Positions 42,654-50,687 of a stretch of DNA of 64,000 nucleotides are shown here, in pieces. The DNA is from Paenibacillus solanacearum (lineage in GTDB: Bacteria; Bacillota; Bacilli; Paenibacillales; NBRC-103111): NCBI RefSeq assembly GCF_910593845.1, contig NZ_CAJVAS010000010.1, positions 153,339 to 217,338 of the forward strand. The letters are read 5' to 3'. The notes beneath the pieces are model-generated. The model saw only the letters and a program-made list of their open reading frames with translations. It was not told the origin of the DNA and did no database searches. A program made the translations under genes and the position numbers. Position 1 is the stretch's first letter. Every line of letters starts with the position of its first letter.

Positions 42654-44723
42654 TTACCTTGTAAACGCCGCCGGCACGCCGCCGTCCACCGTCAGCATGC
42701 AGCCCGTCGTTTTCTCCGACTTCGACGAAGCGAAGAACGCGATGGCGTCAGCGATGTCCTGCGGGTAAATGTTGACGAGCAGCGTCGTCCGCTTGCGGTA
42801 ATACTCTTCCAATTGATCGGGCTGGATGCCGTAAGCGGCCGCCCGCTCGTTGCGCCAGTTGGAATTCCAAATTTGCGAGCCTTGCAAAATCGCATCCGGC
42901 AATACCGAATTGACGCGGATGCCGTATTCGCCGCCTTCGGCCGCAATGCAGCGGGCCAAATGCACTTCGGCCGCCTTGGCCGTGCTGTAAGCCGATGCGT
43001 TTTTCCCGGCGTACACTGAATTTTTAGAGCCGACGAATACCATATTGCCGCCGACGGCTTGCTTCTTCATGATGCGGAACGCTTCGCGCGCCACGAGGAA
43101 ATAGCCTGTGCCGAGCACATTCATATTCAGGTTCCATTCCTTCAGCGACGTTTCGTCGAACGGGCTCGATGTGGCCAACCCCGCGTTGTTCACGACGATA
43201 TCGACGCCGCCGTAAGCGAGCACCGTTTCCCGGAACGCCTCAACGACCTCTTCTTCCTTCGTCACGTCGATTTTGACGGCCAGCGCCCGCATGTCGCCGT
43301 ATTGCGCGTTCAACTCAGCAGCCAGCTTCTGCGCGCCCTCGACGTTCAGGTCGGCGATGACGACATGCCCGCCGTCCTTCAGGAACTGGCGTACCGTCGC
43401 GCTCCCGATGCCGCCCGCTCCGCCGGTCACGAACGCGACCTTGCGCGAAAATTCCGCTTCCGCCGGAGCCAGCGTCAGCTTGTAAAGCTCGAGCGGCCAG
43501 TACTCGACGTTGTACGATTCGTTCTCGCTGAGCGATACGAACTGCCCCAGCGCCGTCGCGCCGCGCATGACGGCAATCGCCCGGTGATACAGCGCGCCGC
43601 TGACCTGCGCCATCGCCCAGCTTTTGCCGGTGTTCAGCATCCCGATGCCCGGAATGAGAATGACGCGCGGGGACGCTTCGAACATTTGGTCGCCGTCGTT
43701 TTGGTTGCGCTCGAAATACGCCCGGTACTCTTCTTTATAGGAGGCGATGCCGTCCTTCAGCGCCTGCACCAGCGCATCGACGTCCTTGGCGGCCGGATCC
43801 CAGTTCACGAACAGCGGCTTCATCTTCGTATGTACGAGATGATCGGGGCAAGCGGCGCCGACCTGCGACAGCACGGCCGCATTCTGACTATTCACGAACT
43901 TCAGCACGTCGTCCGCATCGTCGAACGTCACAAGCATCTTCTTGCCTTCGCTTACCGCGCCCCGGGCTACCGGCATCATTTGCGCCAATACATCGAGGCG
44001 CTCTTCCTTGGACAGCGCTTCGTATTTCGCACCGCCGTACAGCGCGCCTTCATTGACGCGGGCTTCAATGAACGATTCCGCCTCCTGGATAATCGCAAGC
44101 GTTTTCAAGTAGCAATCATGCGAGTTATCCGCCCAAGTGACAAGACCGTGCTTCTCCATGAGCACGAGCTCGGCCTTCGGATTGCTCTTCACGCCTTCGG
44201 CGATCATCTTGGAGAGCGTAAAGCCGGGACGTACGTAAGGCACCCAGACGAAGCGGTCGCCGTAAATTTCCTTCGCCAGCGCTTTGCCGTTATCCGCGCA
44301 GCACAGGCTGATAATCGCGTCGGGATGCGTGTGATCGACGTGCTTGAACGGCAAAAATGCATGCAGCAGCGTCTCGATGGAAGCGCGCGGATGCTTGGCG
44401 TCGATCATGCAGTGGGACAAGTATGCCACCATCTCTTCGTCGGACATCGATTCACGCTCGATCAGCGGGCGAATGTCTTCCATCCGCAGCCCGGTGAAAT
44501 TGCCGGCCTTCATCGTCGCCAGATCGGAGCCGCTCCCCTTCACCCACATCACTTCCACTTCGCGGCCTCTGAAGTCGGTCTCCACCGTCTTCATCGATGT
44601 ATTCCCGCCGCCCCAGTTCGCGACGGAACGGTCGGTGCCGAGCAGATTGGAACGGTATACGAGCTCCCCCAACCCTTGGCCCGCCTGAGCCGCCTTTTCG
44701 TTATCCCACAAATGTGCAACCAC
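42654..44723 (-). CDS. rhaEW: Bifunctional rhamnulose-1-phosphate aldolase / lactaldehyde dehydrogenase
   Basis: The 689-residue fusion cleaves rhamnulose-1-phosphate to DHAP and L-lactaldehyde and oxidises the latter. The N-terminal class II aldolase domain (about 1-400) has the zinc site around HAFLPFKHVDHTHPDAII and MEKHGLVTWAD. The C-terminal short-chain dehydrogenase (about 428-689) has the NAD motif VTGGAGGIGSATV, VNNAGLATS, and the catalytic Tyr-Lys in YSTAKAAE. It starts with GTG behind GGGAGG. It is the first gene of the rhamnose operon. The layout equals B. subtilis YuxG/RhaEW. Confidence 0.93.
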   Translation of the reverse strand: MVAHLWDNEKAAQAGQGLGELVYRSNLLGTDRSVANWGGGNTSMKTVETDFRGREVEVMWVKGSGSDLATMKAGNFTGLRMEDIRPLIERESMSDEEMVAYLSHCMIDAKHPRASIETLLHAFLPFKHVDHTHPDAIISLCCADNGKALAKEIYGDRFVWVPYVRPGFTLSKMIAEGVKSNPKAELVLMEKHGLVTWADNSHDCYLKTLAIIQEAESFIEARVNEGALYGGAKYEALSKEERLDVLAQMMPVARGAVSEGKKMLVTFDDADDVLKFVNSQNAAVLSQVGAACPDHLVHTKMKPLFVNWDPAAKDVDALVQALKDGIASYKEEYRAYFERNQNDGDQMFEASPRVILIPGIGMLNTGKSWAMAQVSGALYHRAIAVMRGATALGQFVSLSENESYNVEYWPLELYKLTLAPAEAEFSRKVAFVTGGAGGIGSATVRQFLKDGGHVVIADLNVEGAQKLAAELNAQYGDMRALAVKIDVTKEEEVVEAFRETVLAYGGVDIVVNNAGLATSSPFDETSLKEWNLNMNVLGTGYFLVAREAFRIMKKQAVGGNMVFVGSKNSVYAGKNASAYSTAKAAEVHLARCIAAEGGEYGIRVNSVLPDAILQGSQIWNSNWRNERAAAYGIQPDQLEEYYRKRTTLLVNIYPQDIADAIAFFASSKSEKTTGCMLTVDGGVPAAFTR

Positions 44724-44890
44724 TTCTGTTTCCTCCCGATATGTTGGATTTATATGATTATGGCTTATTCACATCATAACACCCGTCTTTGTTTTTGTAT
44801 ATTTATTTTTGTTTTCTTCCGTTTATTCATTTAGGTTAAAAAAATACCGCCTCCCGGTGCTCGGGATGACGGCAGAACACGTAACGCCCA
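44724..44890 (-). promoter_or_regulatory. Rhamnose operon promoter region
   Basis: This short, strongly A/T-rich region upstream of rhaEW has ACAAAAATAAATATACAAAAAC, in which ACAAAAA is repeated about 15 bases apart (minus strand; quoted motif split as ACAAAAAT and ATACAAAAAC). A TATGAT box follows near 44774. The repeats are candidate sites for the operon's DeoR regulator. A matching -35 is not clear. Confidence 0.4.
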
Positions 44891-45736
44891 TTAAAGAACG
44901 GATGATTCCAGCTTGTAAAATCGGAGCGCGTTGCCCCCGTATATATTCGCTTTATCGGCTTCGCTCAGCTCCTCCGGCAGCGCTTGCGCAAAAACGTCCA
45001 CGACCTGATCATAGCTTGCGGCCAGCAAGCAAACCGGCCAATCGCTGCCGAACATGACGCGGTCCGGACCGAACGCCTGAACGATGTGCCGCACGTAGCG
45101 GACGAACTGTTCCGGCTTCCAGCTTCGGGCGTCAGCCTCCGTAACCATCCCCGACAGCTTGCAGTAGATGTTCTTATGCGACGCCGCTTGGACCATTTGC
45201 GGGCTCCAAGGATCCCATTGCCCGCTGGCGATCTCCGGCTTGGCCAGATGGTCGATGACGCCGCGCAGCCCCGGCACCTGTTCCAGCAGTTGCAGTACGG
45301 CGGGAAGCTGGCCTGAGCGCAGCAGCAGATCGACCGGCACATCCTCCGCGGCAGCGTAACGCAGCGCTTCCACGAATGCCGGTTCCAGCACGTCTTCAGC
45401 CCGCTCCAGCTCCTGAATCATGACCCGGAAGCCGGCAAACTTCGGATGACTCCGAAACGTCTCGAGCTGCTGCCGATAGTCGGCCCCAGCCAGATCGATC
45501 CACCCGACGACGCCGGCGATGCGGTCCGATCGGTCCGCCAGCCCGAGCATAAATTCGGTATCGCCGAGCGTCGGCGCAGCCTGCACGACAATCGACTTGT
45601 CGATGCCGTTCGCATCCAGATGCGCTTCCAAGTCTTGCGGCAAAAAGTCGCGGTATATCGCCGTCATCTCCGGCGTGATCCAGTCGTAATCGCCGCGGTC
45701 CAGCCGCCAAAAATGCTGATGCGAGTCGATTCTCAT
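44891..45736 (-). CDS. Amidohydrolase, probable L-rhamnono/L-fucono-lactonase
   Basis: The 281-residue TIM-barrel hydrolase has RIDSHQHFWRLDRGDYDWI at its start (metal-type His-x-His). GFRVMIQEL follows, DHLAKPEI carries a further His, and GSDWPVCLL has the catalytic Asp. This is the set seen in L-fuconolactonase and rhamnonolactonase-type proteins. It lies upstream of the rhamnose operon on the same strand, 167 bases away. That supports a lactonase role in a second, oxidative sugar route, though no rhamnose dehydrogenase is nearby. ATG 45736 is preferred over 45742 because GAGGA is better spaced. Confidence 0.8.
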   Translation of the reverse strand: MRIDSHQHFWRLDRGDYDWITPEMTAIYRDFLPQDLEAHLDANGIDKSIVVQAAPTLGDTEFMLGLADRSDRIAGVVGWIDLAGADYRQQLETFRSHPKFAGFRVMIQELERAEDVLEPAFVEALRYAAAEDVPVDLLLRSGQLPAVLQLLEQVPGLRGVIDHLAKPEIASGQWDPWSPQMVQAASHKNIYCKLSGMVTEADARSWKPEQFVRYVRHIVQAFGPDRVMFGSDWPVCLLAASYDQVVDVFAQALPEELSEADKANIYGGNALRFYKLESSVL

Positions 45737-45819
45737 AAACATTCCTCATTTCTTCGTTCATTGCCCTGCCCTTGTCATGACAAGCCAGGCTTTCGAAAAG
45801 ATATGTTCAGTATACGGGA

Positions 45820-45847
45820 AAGAGGGGCCAGATCGGCCCCTTTCCAC
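45820..45847 (-). terminator. MerR-gene terminator
   Basis: On the minus strand AAGGGGCC pairs with GGCCCCTCTTT around a GATCT loop just after the MerR-type gene; the T-run is short (TTTCC). Confidence 0.6.
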
Positions 45848-45849
45848 GC

Positions 45850-46596
45850 TTACCCGGCGGCAAACGCTTCGGCCGCGAAGCACATATAGTACGCGAGCCC
45901 GGTTTGCTGCGACTCCAGCATCGACCGGTGAAATTCGTCGCCCAAGAAGAAACGCGTTTGCGCCGCAAACTCGGAAGCCGTAAGCGCTGTTCCGCCACCG
46001 TTCATATACTGCAAATGATCGCGGATCAGCAGCCGGACCTCCTCATGGTCATACCGGACTCCGCTGACGAGCGCATCGGCCATGCCTTTCATAAATTGCA
46101 TCGCTTCTCTGGCCTTCTCGTTCATCTCTTCCACGTTGATCGCGTTTTCCTCGAGCATGTCGTAATCGTAAGTCTGCTTCAGGTGCCTGTTCTGCTCCTC
46201 CAGCGCCGCTTTCCATTCTTCCTCGCTTTGAAACCCGCTGAACATGTTCTTCGTATCCATCGCTTCTCCTTTCGCGGCGCACGCCAGCGCCTCGTCCATC
46301 GTTTGAAGGAGGCGCTCCAGCCTGTGCTTGCGCGCCGTCATCTCGCTTTTTTGCTCCTCCAACAGCCGGGAACGGTCGTCCGCGCCCTCCAGCAGCCGCT
46401 TGATCTTCTCCAGCGGAAAATCCAGCTCCCGGTAAAACAAAATATGCTGCAGACGCTCCAGTTCCTTCCGTCCATACAACCGGTACCCGGCTTCGCTGAT
46501 CTCGCAAGGCAGCAGAAGGCCGATCTTATGGTAATGATGCAGCGTCTTGATCGTGACGCCGGACAGCTCCGAAACGTCTTTTACCGTATACAGCAA
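45850..46596 (-). CDS. MerR-family regulator with TipAS-like effector domain
   Basis: The 248-residue protein has an N-terminal MerR winged helix (1-75: YTVKDVSELSGVTIKTLHHYHKIGLL) and a coiled-coil dimer helix (about 76-112). A C-terminal TipAS-type helical domain follows, with SGFQSEEEWKAALEEQNRHLKQTYDYD and FFLGDEFHRSMLESQQTGLAYYMC. TipAL proteins bind bulky cyclic peptides and activate efflux or stress genes. The gene's own promoter has the 19-bp spacer typical of MerR-activated promoters, so it is probably autoregulated. No target transporter is adjacent. Confidence 0.88.
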   Translation of the reverse strand: MLYTVKDVSELSGVTIKTLHHYHKIGLLLPCEISEAGYRLYGRKELERLQHILFYRELDFPLEKIKRLLEGADDRSRLLEEQKSEMTARKHRLERLLQTMDEALACAAKGEAMDTKNMFSGFQSEEEWKAALEEQNRHLKQTYDYDMLEENAINVEEMNEKAREAMQFMKGMADALVSGVRYDHEEVRLLIRDHLQYMNGGGTALTASEFAAQTRFFLGDEFHRSMLESQQTGLAYYMCFAAEAFAAG

Positions 46597-46960
46597 GCGG
46601 ATTGCCTCCTTTCAACATTGACGATAAAGGCTCCCCTTAGGTCAGAGTCAAGCGATTCTTTTCGAAGCGGCTCTGCAGCTAACAGCCGGCAGACGGCCCA
46701 GCACCAGACGAAGCTGCGACCGCGAGCGAATGGACGTACCGTATCGGGCATTGCGGAGCGATGTTCCCTCATCCCCGAACAGGACGAAGCGGCAGCGAGC
46801 AGTCCGTTCAGAATGGAGAAGCAAACGATTTCAACATAAGCGGCTTCGATGGAAGCTCAGAACCGCCAAGCCTTGGACTAATAGAAGCGGATCATTCGCG
46901 GAGAAAACGACGGAAACCGAAGCATAACCAGGCGGCACTGCGCCTGTTCCCCGGCACAGC
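46597..46960. other. Gap holding the merR-type promoter
   Basis: Apart from the promoter at 46621-46651, several short open frames exist on both strands but none has both a ribosome-binding site and a protein-like sequence. No terminator for the oxidoreductase gene is evident. Nothing else is recognised. Confidence 0.45.
46621..46651 (-). promoter_or_regulatory. MerR-type promoter with 19-bp spacer
   Basis: TTGACT (46651-46646) and TATCGT (46626-46621) are 19 bases apart on the minus strand. The spacer contains the palindrome CCTAAGG. Lengthened spacers with a central dyad are the hallmark of MerR-activated promoters, in which the regulator untwists DNA to align the two boxes. Confidence 0.7.
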
Positions 46961-47935
46961 CTACCACTTGGGCAGCACGATGTCGGCGACCCGGCCGCTG
47001 AGGCTCGATTCATTGGCGTAATGAACGAGTGCCTGCGTCTTCAAATAATCCCGGCCGCTCGATTCGCTCTCCCGGCCTTCTTCCAGACTGTTTAAAAACT
47101 CCGTCAGCGTATCGGTCACCCGTAGACCGCTGAAATCGCTATAGACCACCGGCTCGCTGCCGTCCTTCCGATATACGGCAAACTGCTTGCCGGTCACTTG
47201 AACGACGCCTTCGGTTCCCTCGATCCGCCAATCCGCTCCCCACTCGGTGGATGGCCCTCTCGACGTGATCGAACCGGTATAGCCGACCGTGATGCCGCCA
47301 TCCAGCTCCAGGAAAAAATGCAGGTTGATGTCCGCCGGCTCGCTGCTCCAGCTGCCGATCGGGTTATAGTTGCGGGCAAAAATGCGCGCGCCCTCGCACC
47401 CCGTCAAATAGCGGATCATATCGAGATGATGCACCGCAATATCGTCGAGTAGGCTGACCGTATATTTGCGCTCGGTATGATGATACCGGTAAAACTGCAC
47501 ATCGATCGTCGTCATCTGTCCGATGATCCCCTCATCGAGCAGCGCCTTCAGCTTGCGCACATACGGAAATCTCCTGTAGTTTTCCGCGATCATGAACGGG
47601 ATGCCTTCCCGCATCGCCCGCTCAACCACTTGCTGCGATTCGCCGTAGTCGAACGAGATCGGCTTCTCGCACAGCACCGGCAGCCGGAGGTCGAACGCCC
47701 GGTTATTGATCGCCGTATGCACCATCGGCGGCGTGACGTTCACGACGAAATCCGGCTTCTCCACCTGAAGCGCTTCCTCAAACGATAAATAAAAAGGCGT
47801 GTCGTGCCCTTCCAGCTTGCTCTTCATCGCGGCGTCCGGCTCTGCAACGGCTACGCTCAAACCGCCTTTGCCGATTAATTTCTTGTACATGCCGAAGCCC
47901 GCTACGCCTAGTCCAGCCAATACGACCTTCATCAT
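46961..47935 (-). CDS. Gfo/Idh/MocA family oxidoreductase
   Basis: The 324-residue NAD(P)-dependent enzyme has a Rossmann fold (KVVLAGLGVAGFGMYKKL) and the conserved Lys in VLCEKPISFDYGES (EKP motif). A C-terminal alpha/beta domain shows DIAVHHLDMIRYLTG, the catalytic His region. Family members oxidise or reduce sugars, inositols and related polyols; the substrate cannot be told here. Two ATG codons in a row begin the frame behind AGAAGGGG. It stands alone between the MerR gene and the germination operon. Confidence 0.87.
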   Translation of the reverse strand: MMKVVLAGLGVAGFGMYKKLIGKGGLSVAVAEPDAAMKSKLEGHDTPFYLSFEEALQVEKPDFVVNVTPPMVHTAINNRAFDLRLPVLCEKPISFDYGESQQVVERAMREGIPFMIAENYRRFPYVRKLKALLDEGIIGQMTTIDVQFYRYHHTERKYTVSLLDDIAVHHLDMIRYLTGCEGARIFARNYNPIGSWSSEPADINLHFFLELDGGITVGYTGSITSRGPSTEWGADWRIEGTEGVVQVTGKQFAVYRKDGSEPVVYSDFSGLRVTDTLTEFLNSLEEGRESESSGRDYLKTQALVHYANESSLSGRVADIVLPKW

Positions 47936-48162
47936 CCCATCCCCTTCTCCCCTCGATAACGACCGGAAAGCTTTGCCAGTCCATACGCCCTACATTGTAC
48001 CCAAGCCGCCGCCGGATGTATAGATGAACATTGGACAATACAATAGGCCGATATTGATCTCGCCCGGGCCTCTGCCGCCGTGAGCCTTAACCAAGCGCCG
48101 GGAGGAGTCGCTTCCCGCACGATGTGACAATGTCGCGATGTGGCAATCTGACCCTTGCCCTA

Positions 48163-49251
48163 TCAAGAAGGCGCCGTACGGCGGTTCCTGAGCATGGACA
48201 TCAACAAGTAGAACACAGGCAAGCTCTCCACGATCAGCGAATACGCTGGCCAAACGAACATGATGAAATGGTTCAGTTCCGTCGAATTGCCCACGACATG
48301 AACGGAAAGCGTCAGCATGATCGCGCCGAACGAGAAGGTGAACGGTCTCGTATCCTTCAAGCCGAACAGCTGCGATACGATCAGCACGGCAATATAGAGA
48401 AGAAAGCTGAGTTTAATAAACAGTCCGGAAATCCAGATGGCTACGACAATCGGGTCCAAATTTTCCAAAAAGTCTCCGATCCGGATGAATCGGATCATTT
48501 CCAGCACGGGATACGTCATTTGTGACGTCAAATGCTCGCCGAGCAGCAGCAAGCACATAATGAAATACGTCTCAATGAACAGCAGCGAAGTGAACGACGA
48601 CCAGACCAGCGTCCGGAACGTTCGCTCCGACCGGCTCAAATAGGGGAAAATGAACAGCACGGCGAACATTTCCCCGAACATGCCGATGTACGGATACGTA
48701 TCGCTGACAAGCCGGCCCGGCTCGAGATGGGTAATCAGGGCGATCGCCCGATCGAAATTCAGCTCTCTGCCCACAAAGATCGGATTGAGCGAGGCAACAC
48801 TGAAAATAATGAAGAAAAAGCCCGACGCGCAGCGGAAGATGACCTCCATTCCCGATCGGACCCCGATGCAGATGACGAAGGCAAAGATGGCGCTGACCAT
48901 CCAGGGCGGCGTCGACGGCAAATAAATTTGCACGAGAAAATCGGTAATATTCCGCAAGATTATGCTGGTCAAATGCAAGAAGAAGAAGCCGAACAACACC
49001 ATCAGCGGAATATGCAGCCAGCGGCCGACAAGTGCCTTGCCGTAATGAACGAGAAACTCGCCCGGGCGGCGTCTCGCCAGCGCGATCGAAATATAGGTCA
49101 CCGCCAGTCCGGCGCTATTGGCTGTCAGCAAGGCGAGCCACCCTTGATAGGAAGCGACTTCGGCCAGCATGGGGACAATAAACCCGACGATCGTCGTAAA
49201 ATGAAAAATGATGATCAGCAATCCGAGCTGTAGCTGGGTAATTCGCTGCAT
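48163..49251 (-). CDS. Spore germination permease (GerB/GerAB type)
   Basis: The 362-residue protein has ten predicted helices of the APC-like endospore germination permease family (QLQLGLLIIIFHFTTIVGF at the start; PYLSRSERTF between helices). GerB subunits form the germinant-binding part of the receptor in the spore inner membrane. It is the last gene of the A-C-small-B operon; the small gene ends 16 bases upstream. Confidence 0.9.
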   Translation of the reverse strand: MQRITQLQLGLLIIIFHFTTIVGFIVPMLAEVASYQGWLALLTANSAGLAVTYISIALARRRPGEFLVHYGKALVGRWLHIPLMVLFGFFFLHLTSIILRNITDFLVQIYLPSTPPWMVSAIFAFVICIGVRSGMEVIFRCASGFFFIIFSVASLNPIFVGRELNFDRAIALITHLEPGRLVSDTYPYIGMFGEMFAVLFIFPYLSRSERTFRTLVWSSFTSLLFIETYFIMCLLLLGEHLTSQMTYPVLEMIRFIRIGDFLENLDPIVVAIWISGLFIKLSFLLYIAVLIVSQLFGLKDTRPFTFSFGAIMLTLSVHVVGNSTELNHFIMFVWPAYSLIVESLPVFYLLMSMLRNRRTAPS

Positions 49252-49267
49252 CGAGCGCCCTCTCCTA

Positions 49268-49483
49268 TTAGCGAATAATGTTCAGCACGGGACGCAGCGC
49301 ATATTCGATCAACCGGTTCGGACTCGCGAAATCCTTGAAGCAAAATACCGCCGACGTATACAGGAAAGCGGCCGCAATAAAGCTCCCGACGATCCAATAC
49401 GTTCTTTTTTTCCGGTTGCGCTGACTCAAATACAGCCATTCATGCCACGCCATTGCCGCATAAACAAGTGTAATGACGATCAT
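49268..49483 (-). CDS. Small membrane protein of the germination operon (GerD/X-like)
   Basis: The 71-residue product has two hydrophobic helices (about 1-14 and 29-47) around a basic loop (SQRNRKKRTYW). Extra small two-helix subunits occur in some gerA-type operons and modulate receptor output; sequence similarity to a specific one is not established here. Its start overlaps the end of the GerC gene by four bases, so it is translationally coupled and probably real. Confidence 0.72.
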   Translation of the reverse strand: MIVITLVYAAMAWHEWLYLSQRNRKKRTYWIVGSFIAAAFLYTSAVFCFKDFASPNRLIEYALRPVLNIIR

Positions 49484-50682
49484 TCCGTAATCTCCCTCTG
49501 TTCCAGGCGCTGACGAGTAATTGATTTACTCTCCACGCCTGTGCGCTTCACCACCACATGAGCCGTTACATGGACGGGCGTGTTCTTATAGATATGGCGC
49601 CAATCCGTTCTGTACTGCTCCCATACTTTGGGATAACGCCAATCGACGTACCAGCCTAAGCCGAATGCGTCCACTTCTTCGTCCCTTGTTTTCCTAAGCG
49701 TTCTTTCGATTCTTTCGATGAGCTGCTCGGACAGCAGCGTCTCCAGCTTCGAGACCTGATCCGGGTCCATGAGATTGATCGTCGATTCCGACGACATGAC
49801 ATCGTCCTCCGCTTCGATCGTAATTTCGAAGTGAAGCTTGCCTTTTGCAAAGACCGGCCGGATTTTCGCATGGGAGCTCAAAATAATGAAGCTGATCGGC
49901 TTACCGTCGGTCGGCGAGTCCAGCGAGATGACCGAATTTTTCATTTTGCCTTGAATCCAGAGTCCTGCCCGCATCTCCTGCACATTCAGCTTACCGATCA
50001 TTCGGCCGCCTCTAATCAAGGCGGCGCCGTCCGTACCGACCCAGGGGCCCCGCTTCCCCTTCTCGCTGAGCATCTCCGACACGCCGATCGTGAGCAGAGC
50101 CGCTGCGCTATCTCCGCCCTTGACCGCCGCCTCCAATACATCTTTGACGCTGGTGTCAAGCGTCACTCTTCTTCTGGCGAACTCGCGCAGCACCTCGTTC
50201 GGAAACCGCTCGAAGACCGGTGTCAGCTTGCTGATGTCTTTGGCCAGACCGGGAGCGACCATCAAGTAACTCTTGGTATGAAAGTTCGGTTCACGGGCAA
50301 CGAATTCCATCAGCGGGTCCAAGCCTTGCCGCGCCAAGGTCTCGCCCACGACAATGACGCGGCAGTGCCCCCAGGACAGCTCCCGAGACAGGTCGGAGCG
50401 AATTTTCCGAATGGCGACGGGAATGCTCTCCGCCGTTTTGGTCACAATCGTGTACGGGTTGCCCCCTTCGGTCGAAATGCCCGCTTCCCCGCCGCTGATC
50501 GACAGCCGATTCGGCAAAGGAAAGCCGAGCGACACTTCGTAGATCCCTTCCTCCGATTTGTCCATATACATCGCCGTCACAAAGGCTCTATCGTTAATCT
50601 CGATCCGGGACCAGCAGCCGGGAAGCAGCAGCAGGCAGAGCGAGGCTGGCAGCAGGCGCCAGGTTAATTTGCGCAGAAGCAT
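49480..50682 (-). CDS. Spore germination lipoprotein (GerC family)
   Basis: The 400-residue protein has a lipoprotein signal ending LLPGC, with Cys23 as the lipid anchor, directly followed by WSRIEINDRAFVTAMYMD, the GerC family start. Three-domain Ger(x)C proteins sit on the outer face of the spore inner membrane and are needed for receptor function. It follows the GerA gene by five bases. The C-terminus (WRHIYKNTPVHVTAHVVVKRTG) matches the conserved last strand. Confidence 0.93.
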   Translation of the reverse strand: MLLRKLTWRLLPASLCLLLLPGCWSRIEINDRAFVTAMYMDKSEEGIYEVSLGFPLPNRLSISGGEAGISTEGGNPYTIVTKTAESIPVAIRKIRSDLSRELSWGHCRVIVVGETLARQGLDPLMEFVAREPNFHTKSYLMVAPGLAKDISKLTPVFERFPNEVLREFARRRVTLDTSVKDVLEAAVKGGDSAAALLTIGVSEMLSEKGKRGPWVGTDGAALIRGGRMIGKLNVQEMRAGLWIQGKMKNSVISLDSPTDGKPISFIILSSHAKIRPVFAKGKLHFEITIEAEDDVMSSESTINLMDPDQVSKLETLLSEQLIERIERTLRKTRDEEVDAFGLGWYVDWRYPKVWEQYRTDWRHIYKNTPVHVTAHVVVKRTGVESKSITRQRLEQREITE

Positions 50683-50687
50683 CAGAA

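Noticed and set aside
43059..44834. 591-codon frame on the plus strand
   Set aside because: It lies antisense to the well-supported rhaEW gene, and its His/Arg/Val-rich composition is typical of the complement of a G+C-rich gene.
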